DNA of 64,000 nt from Labilithrix sp. (GTDB lineage Bacteria; Myxococcota_A; Polyangia; Polyangiales; Polyangiaceae). Shown here one piece after another: positions 8,949 to 18,942 of this stretch. The stretch covers positions 31,304 through 95,303 of the forward strand of contig JAHBWC010000020.1 in NCBI GenBank assembly GCA_019637225.1. The letters are read 5' to 3'. The translations under genes were made by a program, and so were the position numbers. The notes under the pieces are model-generated. The model was not told the origin of the DNA, searched no databases, and worked only from the letters and a program-made list of their open reading frames with translations. Each line of letters starts with the position of its first letter. Within the stretch, counting starts at the first letter, position 1.

Positions 8949-9908
8949 ATGATTCATTCGCTTCGCGATCACGCTCCGCGACTGATGCTCGCCTCGCTTC
9001 TGTCGACCGCGGTGGCCGTCGCCGCCGGGTGCGCCGACGACGCCGACTCGCTCTTGACGAACCCCGACGACTCGCCGGGCACTCCCAGCGTCGACGGCGG
9101 CCGCGCGACCGACGACGAGGACGCCGCCACCGACCCGATCGACTCCGGCACCGACGCGGCGCCCGACGACGCGTGCGCCGACGGCGGCTGCGTCGCGCCG
9201 AACGGCTGCGCCGCGTTCCCCGAGGCGTCGTTCTGCGACGACTTCGATCGCGCGGACGCGCTCACCGCGGGCAAGACCCGCTGGGACTTCATCGAGCCGA
9301 GCGAACAGCCGGTGGCGACGCTCTCGAGCGCGCACGCGGTGTCGGCGCCGAGCTCGCTTCTGTCGCGCGTGATCGACAGGGACACGCCGGGCGCGAAGTT
9401 CGCCAAGACGGTCACCAAGGCGAACTTCGAGGAGGTGACGTGGGCCTACGACGTCTACTTCGACTCGATCGGCCAGGAGGACGGCTTTTTCCTCGACGAC
9501 TTCCAGTTCAGCGACGCGGCCGGCCCCGATACGTTCGGCTTCCGCCTCGTGATGTTCGCGCAGGCCGGCGCGATCCGCGAGCTGAAGGTCGAGCACAACC
9601 GGCAGGCCAACGGCGGCCCGTACGTCATCGAGCCGGCGCTCGCGGCGGGCGCCGTCGAGCTCGGGAAGTGGCACCACTTCGAGCAGACGGTGAAGTTCAC
9701 GTTCGCCGACGACCCCGCAGGAGACAAGGCCCAGTACACGCTTCGAATCGACGGGGCCGCCACGCCTGCCTTCCAGGCCGAGTACCCCGGAGCGAGGCGC
9801 GAGCAGGTGGCCTTCGCTCGCATCGCCGGCCTGCCGCTCGTCTTCAACAAGGAGCGTAGCGCGGGCCTCGCCATTCACTGGGACAACCACGTTCTCGAGC
9901 TGAAATGA
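8949..9908 (+). CDS. LamG-like lipoprotein
   Basis: Starts at ATG 8949 after AGGAGG; 319 aa. The lipobox AVAAGC near residue 28 marks a lipoprotein, followed by an Asp/Gly/Thr-rich linker to about residue 80. From the Cys-rich CAAFPEASFCDDFDR onward it is a single beta-sandwich of the LamG/concanavalin type common in Sorangium-like surface lipoproteins. It opens a four-gene operon and its stop overlaps the next start by 4 bases. It may bind glycan at the cell surface alongside the GH43 enzyme; this is inferred from neighbours. Confidence 0.75.
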   Translation: MIHSLRDHAPRLMLASLLSTAVAVAAGCADDADSLLTNPDDSPGTPSVDGGRATDDEDAATDPIDSGTDAAPDDACADGGCVAPNGCAAFPEASFCDDFDRADALTAGKTRWDFIEPSEQPVATLSSAHAVSAPSSLLSRVIDRDTPGAKFAKTVTKANFEEVTWAYDVYFDSIGQEDGFFLDDFQFSDAAGPDTFGFRLVMFAQAGAIRELKVEHNRQANGGPYVIEPALAAGAVELGKWHHFEQTVKFTFADDPAGDKAQYTLRIDGAATPAFQAEYPGARREQVAFARIAGLPLVFNKERSAGLAIHWDNHVLELK

Positions 9909-10816
9909 GACGAGCCCGCTTCGCCCTCCGCGGGGCATCCGCCCTCCTCCTCGCCGCGACCGCGGCGTGCTCGTTCACCGCCGGGTTCGACGGCTTCGTC
10001 GGACCCGGAGCGGGTGACGGTGGCGGCGACGATCGCAACGGCGATGGATCCCAGAACCTCGCGGGCGACGAGACGGGCGCCGACGGCGGCGGCGACTCGA
10101 ACCGAGACTCCGGCGCGGAGCTCGACGGTCCGGATCCGAACGTCCCGCCGGTGTTCGTCGACGCGGGCACCTCGTTCTGCCCGACGCCCGAGTCGGCGAC
10201 GACGTTCTGCGAGGACTTCGACACGGCCGACCTCACGGCGCGCTGGCTCCGCGAGGGCGTGTTCGGCAAGCTCACGAGCTACGCCTCGCGGTCGGCGCCG
10301 AACGTCTTCCTCCTCGACGTCCCGCCGACGACGACGGGCGGCACGTTCGTGTCGAAGATCACGCGGGCCTTCGACACGTCCGCGACGAGCGTGGTGCTCA
10401 GCTTCGACATCAAGCCGGAGCGCGTCTACCTCGGCTCCTCGTTCTTCATCCTCGGGGCGCTCGAGTGGGCCCGGGGTGAGGACAAGTACTCGCTCCGCCT
10501 CGTCTACTCGAACGGGAGCGTGCGGCTCGAGGAGTCGAACCTCGTCCCGCCGCCGAACAACAAGGACGCGTACCACCCGTTCTTCGCGCTCCCCGAGGGC
10601 AAGTGGACGCGGCTGACGCTCGACATCGTGGCGTCCGGCGCCACGCCGGGCGCGCAGCTGCTCCTCGACGGGATCGCGGTCGGGACACGCGAGCCGCTCG
10701 CCCCCACCGTCGGCATCGATCCTCGGCCGACGTTGATCCTCGGCGCCGTGTTCGCCGGCAACCCGCACACCGGATGGACGCTCCGCTACGACGACGTCAT
10801 GTTGACGTTTCGCTGA
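9905..10816 (+). CDS. Second LamG-like lipoprotein
   Basis: A 303-aa protein whose ATG overlaps the previous stop (ATGA), implying translational coupling. Lipobox TAAC near residue 22 is followed by an Asp/Gly linker. The mature domain begins with SFCPTPESATTFCEDFD, close in pattern to the upstream protein, so the two are probably paralogues. The C-terminal half carries the typical jelly-roll strand FDIKPERVYLGSSFFILG. No catalytic residues are recognisable. Probably surface-exposed carbohydrate or matrix binding. Confidence 0.75.
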   Translation: MRRARFALRGASALLLAATAACSFTAGFDGFVGPGAGDGGGDDRNGDGSQNLAGDETGADGGGDSNRDSGAELDGPDPNVPPVFVDAGTSFCPTPESATTFCEDFDTADLTARWLREGVFGKLTSYASRSAPNVFLLDVPPTTTGGTFVSKITRAFDTSATSVVLSFDIKPERVYLGSSFFILGALEWARGEDKYSLRLVYSNGSVRLEESNLVPPPNNKDAYHPFFALPEGKWTRLTLDIVASGATPGAQLLLDGIAVGTREPLAPTVGIDPRPTLILGAVFAGNPHTGWTLRYDDVMLTFR

Positions 10817-10854
10817 CGGGCGCCGAACCGCCGACACTTCCGAACAAGGAGCGC

Positions 10855-11985
10855 ATGCGCGAGAGCATCAGGCACGGTAAGCGCCTCACCGGCGTCACTT
10901 CCCTCGTCGTCACCCTCGGCAGCTGTACGCCCCCGGCCTCGCAGTCGGCGGGGGCCCCGGACGATCACGTCGACGCCGGCGCGACGTCCCTCGGCGAGGA
11001 CGGAGGCGCCCCGCCCTCCGACGCGTCGACGACGCCCGACGCGACCGCGGGCGCCAGCTACACGAACCCCGTCTTCGCCGACGACTTCCCCGATCCGTTC
11101 GTCCTCCGCGACGGCGATCGCTACTACGCCTTCGCGACCAACTCCGGCGGGAAGAACGTTCCCGTCGTGACCTCCACGGATCTCGCGAGCTGGAGCGAGC
11201 TTCCCGACGCGATGCCCGTCCTGCCGGCGTGGGCGCGCTCGAACGCGTCGCTCACGTGGGCGCCGGCGGTGCTCAGGCGCGGAAGCACGTTCGTCCTCTA
11301 CTTCACCGCGAGGTCCATCGCGTCCGGGTTCCAGTGCATCGGCCGCGCGATCGCGACGAGCCCGGCGGGGCCGTACGTCGACGACTCCAGCGGGCCGTTC
11401 GTCTGTCAGGTCGGCGAAGACGCGCCGCTCTGCGGCTCGATCGACGCGAGCCCGTTCGTCGGCGCGAACGGCGACGCCTACCTCCTCTGGAAGAGCGACG
11501 AGAACGCCGCCGAGTGCGCCGGAGACGCGAGGCTCTGGGCGCAGCGGCTCGGCGTGGACGGGATCTCGCTCCTGGGCTCGCCGACGGAGCTCCTCCGTCG
11601 CGATCGCGGCTGGGAGATGCCGCTCGTCGAGGGCCCAAGCATGCTCGCCCACGACGGCCGCTACTACCTCTTTTACTCCGCCGGGTGGTGGGAGAGCTCG
11701 AGCTACGCCATCGGCTACGCGGTTTGCGCGACGCCGCTCGGTCCCTGCGAGAAGAAGACGTCGGACGGGCCGCTCGTGAAGTCCGACGGCGAGGCGCTCG
11801 GCCCCGGAGGGCAGGAGTTCTTCACCGACACCGGGGGCAAGACATGGATGGCGTACCACGGCTGGTCGAGCCCCATCGTAGGCTACCGGAACGGCGGCGG
11901 GCGCTCGCTCCGGATCGATCCGGTCGCGTTCGTCGGCGAGGTCCCCGTGATCGCCGGCCCCACCACTTCACCGAGGCCGCTATGA
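10855..11985 (+). CDS. GH43-like glycosidase lipoprotein
   Basis: Starts at ATG 10855 with AAGGAG upstream; 376 aa. The lipobox TLGSC near residue 23 tethers it to the membrane. After an Asp/Ala-rich linker, a five-bladed propeller domain starts at DDFPDPFVLRDGDRYYAFAT with its putative base Asp. Other likely catalytic residues are the Asp in SIDASPF and the Glu in PLVEGPSM. The motif GPGGQEFF followed by WMAYHGW resembles arabinofuranosidase/arabinanase GH43 members. Its stop overlaps the next start (ATGA). As a cell-bound enzyme it would complement the secreted GH43 gene at 4023-5921; substrate undetermined. Confidence 0.85.
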   Translation: MRESIRHGKRLTGVTSLVVTLGSCTPPASQSAGAPDDHVDAGATSLGEDGGAPPSDASTTPDATAGASYTNPVFADDFPDPFVLRDGDRYYAFATNSGGKNVPVVTSTDLASWSELPDAMPVLPAWARSNASLTWAPAVLRRGSTFVLYFTARSIASGFQCIGRAIATSPAGPYVDDSSGPFVCQVGEDAPLCGSIDASPFVGANGDAYLLWKSDENAAECAGDARLWAQRLGVDGISLLGSPTELLRRDRGWEMPLVEGPSMLAHDGRYYLFYSAGWWESSSYAIGYAVCATPLGPCEKKTSDGPLVKSDGEALGPGGQEFFTDTGGKTWMAYHGWSSPIVGYRNGGGRSLRIDPVAFVGEVPVIAGPTTSPRPL

Positions 11986-12539
11986 ACGCGATGAACGCGA
12001 GGTCGCTGATGAGCAGTCGTCCCGAACCGAAGACAGTCCCGCCGCCGAGAGGCGCGAAGGACGCGTACAGCGCGCCGACGCGCGTAGGGACGCTGCCCGA
12101 GGAGGTGCTCGCCGCGATGCGCCAGCAGGAGACCGACGCCTCGCTCGCGGCGCGGACGCAGAGCGGGACCCGCGCCGCCACACGCCCGAGCCCTCCGCCG
12201 CTGCCGGCGGACGTGTTCGCGCCTGCGCGGACGTCCGCCCCGCCGCCCTCGGCGACCTGGCCGCCCGCGTCGCAGGCCGTCACGACACTGCCGCCGCCTC
12301 CGCCGTTCGGCGCGCCTCCTCCTTTCGAGCTAGGTACGCCTTCGCCTTTCGAGCCCGGTGCGCCGCCGCTCCCGTCGATGAGCACGCCTCCGCCGTTCGG
12401 GCTGTCGCCGCCGGCGTCCTTCGATCTCTCCGTCGACGTCGAGTTCCCGCCGCAGCCGAGGCTCGCGCGCTCGATCGTGATCGTCGTCTGTTTCGCCGTG
12501 CTCGGCGGCCTGCTCGCGGCGGCGATCCTCTTCTGGTGA
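11982..12539 (+). CDS. Proline-rich single-pass membrane protein
   Basis: A 185-aa protein overlapping the GH43 stop by 4 bases. Residues about 60-150 are Pro/Phe/Gly-rich with loose repeats of PPPF and SPFEPG type. A single hydrophobic segment of about 20 residues ends at the C terminus (SIVIVVCFAVLGGLLAAAIL). The topology would be a tail-anchored protein with a disordered cytoplasmic or periplasmic arm. No enzymatic motif. It may link the operon to cell-envelope machinery, but nothing in the sequence says how. Confidence 0.65.
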   Translation: MNAMNARSLMSSRPEPKTVPPPRGAKDAYSAPTRVGTLPEEVLAAMRQQETDASLAARTQSGTRAATRPSPPPLPADVFAPARTSAPPPSATWPPASQAVTTLPPPPPFGAPPPFELGTPSPFEPGAPPLPSMSTPPPFGLSPPASFDLSVDVEFPPQPRLARSIVIVVCFAVLGGLLAAAILFW

Positions 12540-12547
12540 CCGCGCGC

Positions 12548-12585
12548 GGGTGCCCTCGAGCCGGCGGGTCCGGCCCAGGGCATCC
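12548..12585 (+). terminator. Terminator-like compound hairpin
   Basis: An outer stem (12548-12556 with 12577-12585, allowing one G-T pair) encloses an inner perfect 5-bp stem (12560-12564 with 12570-12574). It lies just downstream of the four-gene operon. No T tract follows. Confidence 0.45.
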
Positions 12586-12669
12586 GCGCCGGCTCCCGTG
12601 CGATCGCTCCGCGACGCTCGCGCCCTCTGCCCTATGATGAGCCGCAAAGGCTCAATCGGGAGGCAAGAG

Positions 12670-14028
12670 ATGCGTGCAACGTTCGTTCTGGCGCTCGTCG
12701 TCGCGACCTCGACGGTGTCGTGTGGCCGTGCTCCGTCGTCGACCACGGAGCCGGCCGCGCCGTCGAAGGCCGCGCAGAACCCGCCGGGGATGTCGCGGCT
12801 CGGCCACTTCAGCACGGCGGACGGGATGATCCATCTCGTCATCGACCGGACGGGCGACAAGGTGAAGATCCGCGTGGACGGATCGAGCGACATCATCGAG
12901 CTCACGCAGGATGAGGTCCGGTCTCGCCGAGGGGATCTCCTCGGGTACGCGTTCATCGCGCCCGACGGCGCGCGCATGCTCTTCATCGACACGGGCGGCG
13001 GGGTCAGCTTCGTGAAGGGCGCGACCGAGCATCGCTCCGGCGACGAGCTCCCGCTCGTCCGCGACGCCGACGCCGAGCCGCTCGGCGTCGCGACGGTGCG
13101 GGGCGCGCCGCCTGGGCCGAAGCCGCCGGAGAGGTCGCAGTCGGAGATCGTCGCGGAGGAGCTCGCGCAGATCTCGGTCGTGAAGCGGTTCCCGCAGTTC
13201 AAGCCCGAGGACGCGGGCGATCTCGCCAAGGTCACCGAGGCCTACAAGCTCGTCACCGCCGACATGCTGATGCACTGCACGGACGTGTGCGCGGCCTGGT
13301 ACGCGCCGCACCCGCTGCCCGGCGGCAACGGCAAGGGCGGTCTCGGCTTCCAGCGCGACAAGGACCTGAGGCAGGGCCCCGCCACGGAGGCGGAGAAGAA
13401 GGCGCCCCTCGCGAAGTTCAACGCGTGGCTCCGGCCCGACTACGAGTTCGGCGACTGGACGCACCAGATCGTCAAGTCGTCCTGGCTGTCGATCTTCCAG
13501 CTCGAGTTCCGGCGCCTCCAGCCGAAGAGCCCGGTCGTCGTGTGGGACGTCGAGGGCACGGAGATCATCGTCGTGACGCCGGACGGCTCACGCTACTGGG
13601 ACAGCCCGCTCGAGAACGGGGAGAAGCGAAACTTCGCCAAGGGGATTCCGCCGAGGGCGGAGTGGCCGGCGCCCATGCGCAACAACCTGCTCTTCCTCGA
13701 GCACGTGAAGGTGATGGGCGAGCGCGGCATCGTCGACAAGAAGCTGGCCGACGAGCTCGAGGGGATCCGGAAGAAGTGGAACGAGTGCGCGCAGAAGGTC
13801 TTCGTCCCCGCGCAGAAGGAGATCGAAGGCAACCTCACCGGCACGGCGCCCCACTACGCGGCGTCGAACCGGAACGATCTCGTGCGTCGGAAGTACAACG
13901 ACAAGGCGATGAAGGAGTGCGGCGGGAATCGGGCTGCGGCGATCCTCGTCGAGATCCTCGCGAAGCGAGACAAGGATCAGCGCGCGCTCTTCGAGCAGAA
14001 CGCGGCTCGGCTCTCGACGTTGCGGTAG
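12670..14028 (+). CDS. Hypothetical lipoprotein
   Basis: Starts at ATG 12670, preceded by GGAGG; 452 aa. Lipobox STVSC near residue 19. No family recognised. Visible traits: a charged region DRTGDKVKIRVDGSSDIIEL near residues 60-80; four Trp-containing blocks in the centre (WYAPHPL, WLRPDYEFGDWTH, WLSIFQLEFRR, VVVWDVEG); and a long helical, Lys/Glu-rich C-terminal third with Cys at NECAQKV and KECGGN. It stands alone: a terminator-like hairpin precedes it and a convergent gene ends 8 bases after it. Confidence 0.75.
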   Translation: MRATFVLALVVATSTVSCGRAPSSTTEPAAPSKAAQNPPGMSRLGHFSTADGMIHLVIDRTGDKVKIRVDGSSDIIELTQDEVRSRRGDLLGYAFIAPDGARMLFIDTGGGVSFVKGATEHRSGDELPLVRDADAEPLGVATVRGAPPGPKPPERSQSEIVAEELAQISVVKRFPQFKPEDAGDLAKVTEAYKLVTADMLMHCTDVCAAWYAPHPLPGGNGKGGLGFQRDKDLRQGPATEAEKKAPLAKFNAWLRPDYEFGDWTHQIVKSSWLSIFQLEFRRLQPKSPVVVWDVEGTEIIVVTPDGSRYWDSPLENGEKRNFAKGIPPRAEWPAPMRNNLLFLEHVKVMGERGIVDKKLADELEGIRKKWNECAQKVFVPAQKEIEGNLTGTAPHYAASNRNDLVRRKYNDKAMKECGGNRAAAILVEILAKRDKDQRALFEQNAARLSTLR

Positions 14029-14036
14029 AGCGCCCG

Positions 14037-16103
<2,067 letters not shown>

Positions 16104-16207
16104 GGCGCGCGGAGCTTAGGCGATCTTCGTCGATGTTTCTCGTCGGTCGCCTCCCGGCGGCGTTTTCGTCGGGGGGCGCGCTCGAGCTCGCCTGCGCGCT
16201 CCGGCGG

Positions 16208-17665
16208 TCACGCGACCGGACGGCTCTCCATCCGCGCGCGCGACGCGAGCCAGCCCCCGCGCGCGTAGACGATCGCGTACACGATCGCGCTCACCACGTT
16301 CGTCACCGCGACGCAGACGAAGAGCGTGCGGAGCGAGCCGCCGAGCGCGCCGACGACCACGAGGCAGATCGGGAGCTCGAACGCGAGGATGACGAGCGCG
16401 TCGACGGCGAACGTCGTGCGCGTGGCGCCTGCGCCGGCCATGGCGTTGCCGAGCACGATGCCGAGCCCGAGCGCGAAGTACGACGGCGCGACGACGTGGA
16501 GGTAGTCGAGCGCGATCATCACGGGCGGCGTCTGATCGTCGAAGACACGCAGGATCGCCTCGCCCCACTGGAAGATCGCCGCGACGAGCAGGACGTTGGT
16601 GACGACGTCGTACGCGCCGGCGAGCCAGCCGGACCGGCGCGCCCGGCGCTCCTCGCCCGCGCCGAGGTTCTGCCCGACGAACGTCTGGGCGGCGTTCCCC
16701 CAGCCCATCGCGACGAAGAGCGTCATCGTGTCGAGGCGGAAGACGAGCCCCATCGCCGTCGTCGCCGTCTGGTCCTCGGCCGTCGTGAAGAAGCGGGCGA
16801 CGAGCGAGTTGACGAGCAGCATGGCCGAGATGCGGAGCACGAACTGCGCGCTCGACGGCCAGGCGATGTCGACGAGCTGCCTCATCTCGACGAGGCTCGG
16901 CCCTCGCTTGCCCTTCGGCGGGAAGACGTCGAAGCGTCGCGCGAGGATGATCACGTTCGGGAGCAAGACGACGCAGCGGGCGAGGATCGACGCCCACGCG
17001 GCGCCGATCATGCCCATGCGCGGGATCCCGAGCGCGGACGCGAGGTCGGTCGACCAGCCGAGCCAGCCCGGCGCGGGGCCGGGGCCGAAGATGAAGAGGA
17101 CCGCAAGGACGAGGTTCAGCGCGTTGCCTGCGACGAGGAGCGCGACGGGCGTCTTCGCCGAGCCGAGCGCGCGCTGGATGTTCGTGAGCTGGAGCAGGAA
17201 GTAGATCGAGAAGCTCCCGAGCATCGCGACGCGCAGGTACGACGTCGCGACCTCGGCGACGGCGCCCTTCGCGCCGATCAGGTCGTGCACGATCACGCCG
17301 GCGCCGAGGCCGCCGAAGACCCCGAGGACGACGCTGAGCGCGCCGATGAGGAGGATCGACTGCCACGCGGCGCGCTGGACGCCCTCGTGGTCCTCCGCCC
17401 CCTTGCGGTTCGAGATGAGGGCCGCGGCCGCCGTGGAGACGCCGAAGCTGACGATCGTGCCGAGCGCCGCGACCTGATCGCAGATGCCGATCGCCCCGAC
17501 GGCGGCGCCGACTTCGTCCTTCGGGAGCTGCGCGATGAGGTAGGCGTCGACGAGGTTGAACGTCGTCTGGAGCGCCATTCCGACGGCGAGGGGCGTTCCG
17601 AACCGCGCGACCTCCCACGCGAGTGGGCCCTTCAGGATGCGGCTCTCGCTCTTGCCTTCCGCCAT
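16208..17665 (-). CDS. MATE-family multidrug/cation antiporter
   Basis: A 485-aa integral membrane protein of normal MATE length with 12 predicted hydrophobic segments arranged as two related halves. The N-terminal segment ARFGTPLAVGMALQTTFNLV followed by DAYLIAQL, and the repeat-equivalent IAWPSSAQFVLRISAMLLVN, are typical MatE halves. It would export drugs or metabolites using Na+ or H+. The start ATG 17665 has no strong ribosome site. The gene is divergent from the DUF362/iron-sulfur pair across 196 bases, and not obviously in an operon. Confidence 0.9.
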   Translation of the reverse strand: MAEGKSESRILKGPLAWEVARFGTPLAVGMALQTTFNLVDAYLIAQLPKDEVGAAVGAIGICDQVAALGTIVSFGVSTAAAALISNRKGAEDHEGVQRAAWQSILLIGALSVVLGVFGGLGAGVIVHDLIGAKGAVAEVATSYLRVAMLGSFSIYFLLQLTNIQRALGSAKTPVALLVAGNALNLVLAVLFIFGPGPAPGWLGWSTDLASALGIPRMGMIGAAWASILARCVVLLPNVIILARRFDVFPPKGKRGPSLVEMRQLVDIAWPSSAQFVLRISAMLLVNSLVARFFTTAEDQTATTAMGLVFRLDTMTLFVAMGWGNAAQTFVGQNLGAGEERRARRSGWLAGAYDVVTNVLLVAAIFQWGEAILRVFDDQTPPVMIALDYLHVVAPSYFALGLGIVLGNAMAGAGATRTTFAVDALVILAFELPICLVVVGALGGSLRTLFVCVAVTNVVSAIVYAIVYARGGWLASRARMESRPVA

Positions 17666-17861
17666 CGAAGGCGCCGTCTTTGCCAGGGTTTTCCGCGAAG
17701 GTCAAAGGAGGCAGGTGCGGCGGAGACGCCGCGCCGCGGCGCCGGGAGGGTCCAAGTGCGCGGAACTGGGGGCATGCGCCGCCCCGAGCGGGCTGGCTCG
17801 AGTATTTCCCTGAGGGCCCGCGGAGTTGCCTTGCCCCCACCGCACGGGCTAAGAGAATCCC

Positions 17862-18941
17862 ATGAGCGACAAGGACGGCAAGGACCGGCCCGGGGAGGGT
17901 CAGCCCTCGGACGCGGCTGCGGCGCCGACGCCGCTCGTCGTCCCGGCTTCGCCGATGTTCGAGCGGCCGTCGCGGCGCGACATGTTGAAGCGCGTCGGGC
18001 TCGCCGCCGGCGTGCTCACCGGCTCGGCGGTCCTCGGGCGCGCCGTGTGGGATCGCGGCGGCTTCGGCGTGGCCGCGGGGCAGGGCGCTCGGCAGGTGCG
18101 TGACTACCGCCTCCGCGAAGTGGCGCCCGAGCACGCCGAGCTCGCGATCGCGAAGGGCAAGGCCGGCGAGGCCGTGTCCGCCGACGCCCTCGTCCGTCGC
18201 GCCGTCGACGCGATGGGCGGGATCAAGCGCTTCGTCAGCCGCGGCGACGTCGTCGTCATCAAGCCGAACATCGGCTGGGACCGCATGCCGATCCACGCGG
18301 CGAACACCAACCCCGACGTCGTGGGCGCGGTCATCCAGCTCGCGATCGAGGCCGGCGCCAAGCGCGTCGTCGTCGCCGACGGCTCGTGCAACGATCCAAA
18401 CCGCTGCTTCCAGCGCTCCGGCATCTGGCGGAAGGCGTACGCCCTCGGCGCCGAGGTCGTGCTCCCCGCGGCGCACCGCTTCCGCACGACGCGGATGAGG
18501 GGCGAAGTGCTCGACGAGTGGCCGATCTTCACGACGCTCGTCGACGCCGACAAGGTGATCAACGTCCCGGTCGCCAAGCACCACAACCTCGCCAAGTTCA
18601 CGGCGGCGATGAAGAACTGGTACGGCGTCCTCGGCGGGCGGCGAAACCGGCTCCACCAGAACATCGACACGTCGATCGCCGATCTCGCGACCTTCATGCG
18701 CCCGACGCTCGTCGTGGTCGACGCGATGCGCGTGCTCATGCGCAACGGCCCGCAGGGCGGCAACATCGACGACACGAAGGTGATGAACCAGGTGTTCGCC
18801 ACCGTCGACCAGGTCGCCGCCGACGCCTACGGCGCGACCTTGATCGGCCAGCACCGCGACAACCTCCCGTACCTGAAGATGGGCCACGAGCGCGGCCTCG
18901 GGACGATGTACTGGGAGCAGCTCAGGGTGCGGGAGGTCTGA
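17862..18941 (+). CDS. DUF362 protein with Tat-type signal
   Basis: A 359-aa protein. Residues about 38-65 carry a twin-arginine-like signal (SRRDMLKRVGLAAGVLTGSA) set back from the N terminus. Residues 95-330 match DUF362: GDVVVIKPNIGWDR, VVVADGS, VINVPVAKHHN and the MKNWYGVLGG block. DUF362 proteins often sit with ferredoxins and their function is unknown, probably iron-sulfur or cofactor related. The next gene starts 2 bases after the stop, so the two are co-translated and likely act together on the outer face of the inner membrane. Confidence 0.85.
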   Translation: MSDKDGKDRPGEGQPSDAAAAPTPLVVPASPMFERPSRRDMLKRVGLAAGVLTGSAVLGRAVWDRGGFGVAAGQGARQVRDYRLREVAPEHAELAIAKGKAGEAVSADALVRRAVDAMGGIKRFVSRGDVVVIKPNIGWDRMPIHAANTNPDVVGAVIQLAIEAGAKRVVVADGSCNDPNRCFQRSGIWRKAYALGAEVVLPAAHRFRTTRMRGEVLDEWPIFTTLVDADKVINVPVAKHHNLAKFTAAMKNWYGVLGGRRNRLHQNIDTSIADLATFMRPTLVVVDAMRVLMRNGPQGGNIDDTKVMNQVFATVDQVAADAYGATLIGQHRDNLPYLKMGHERGLGTMYWEQLRVREV

Positions 18942-18942
18942 C

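Noticed and set aside
8584..8949. Plus-strand ORF ending in a TGATG overlap with the LamG-like lipoprotein
   Set aside because: The overlap is attractive, but the protein has no recognisable motif and the composition looks non-coding. The lipoprotein has its own strong ribosome site.
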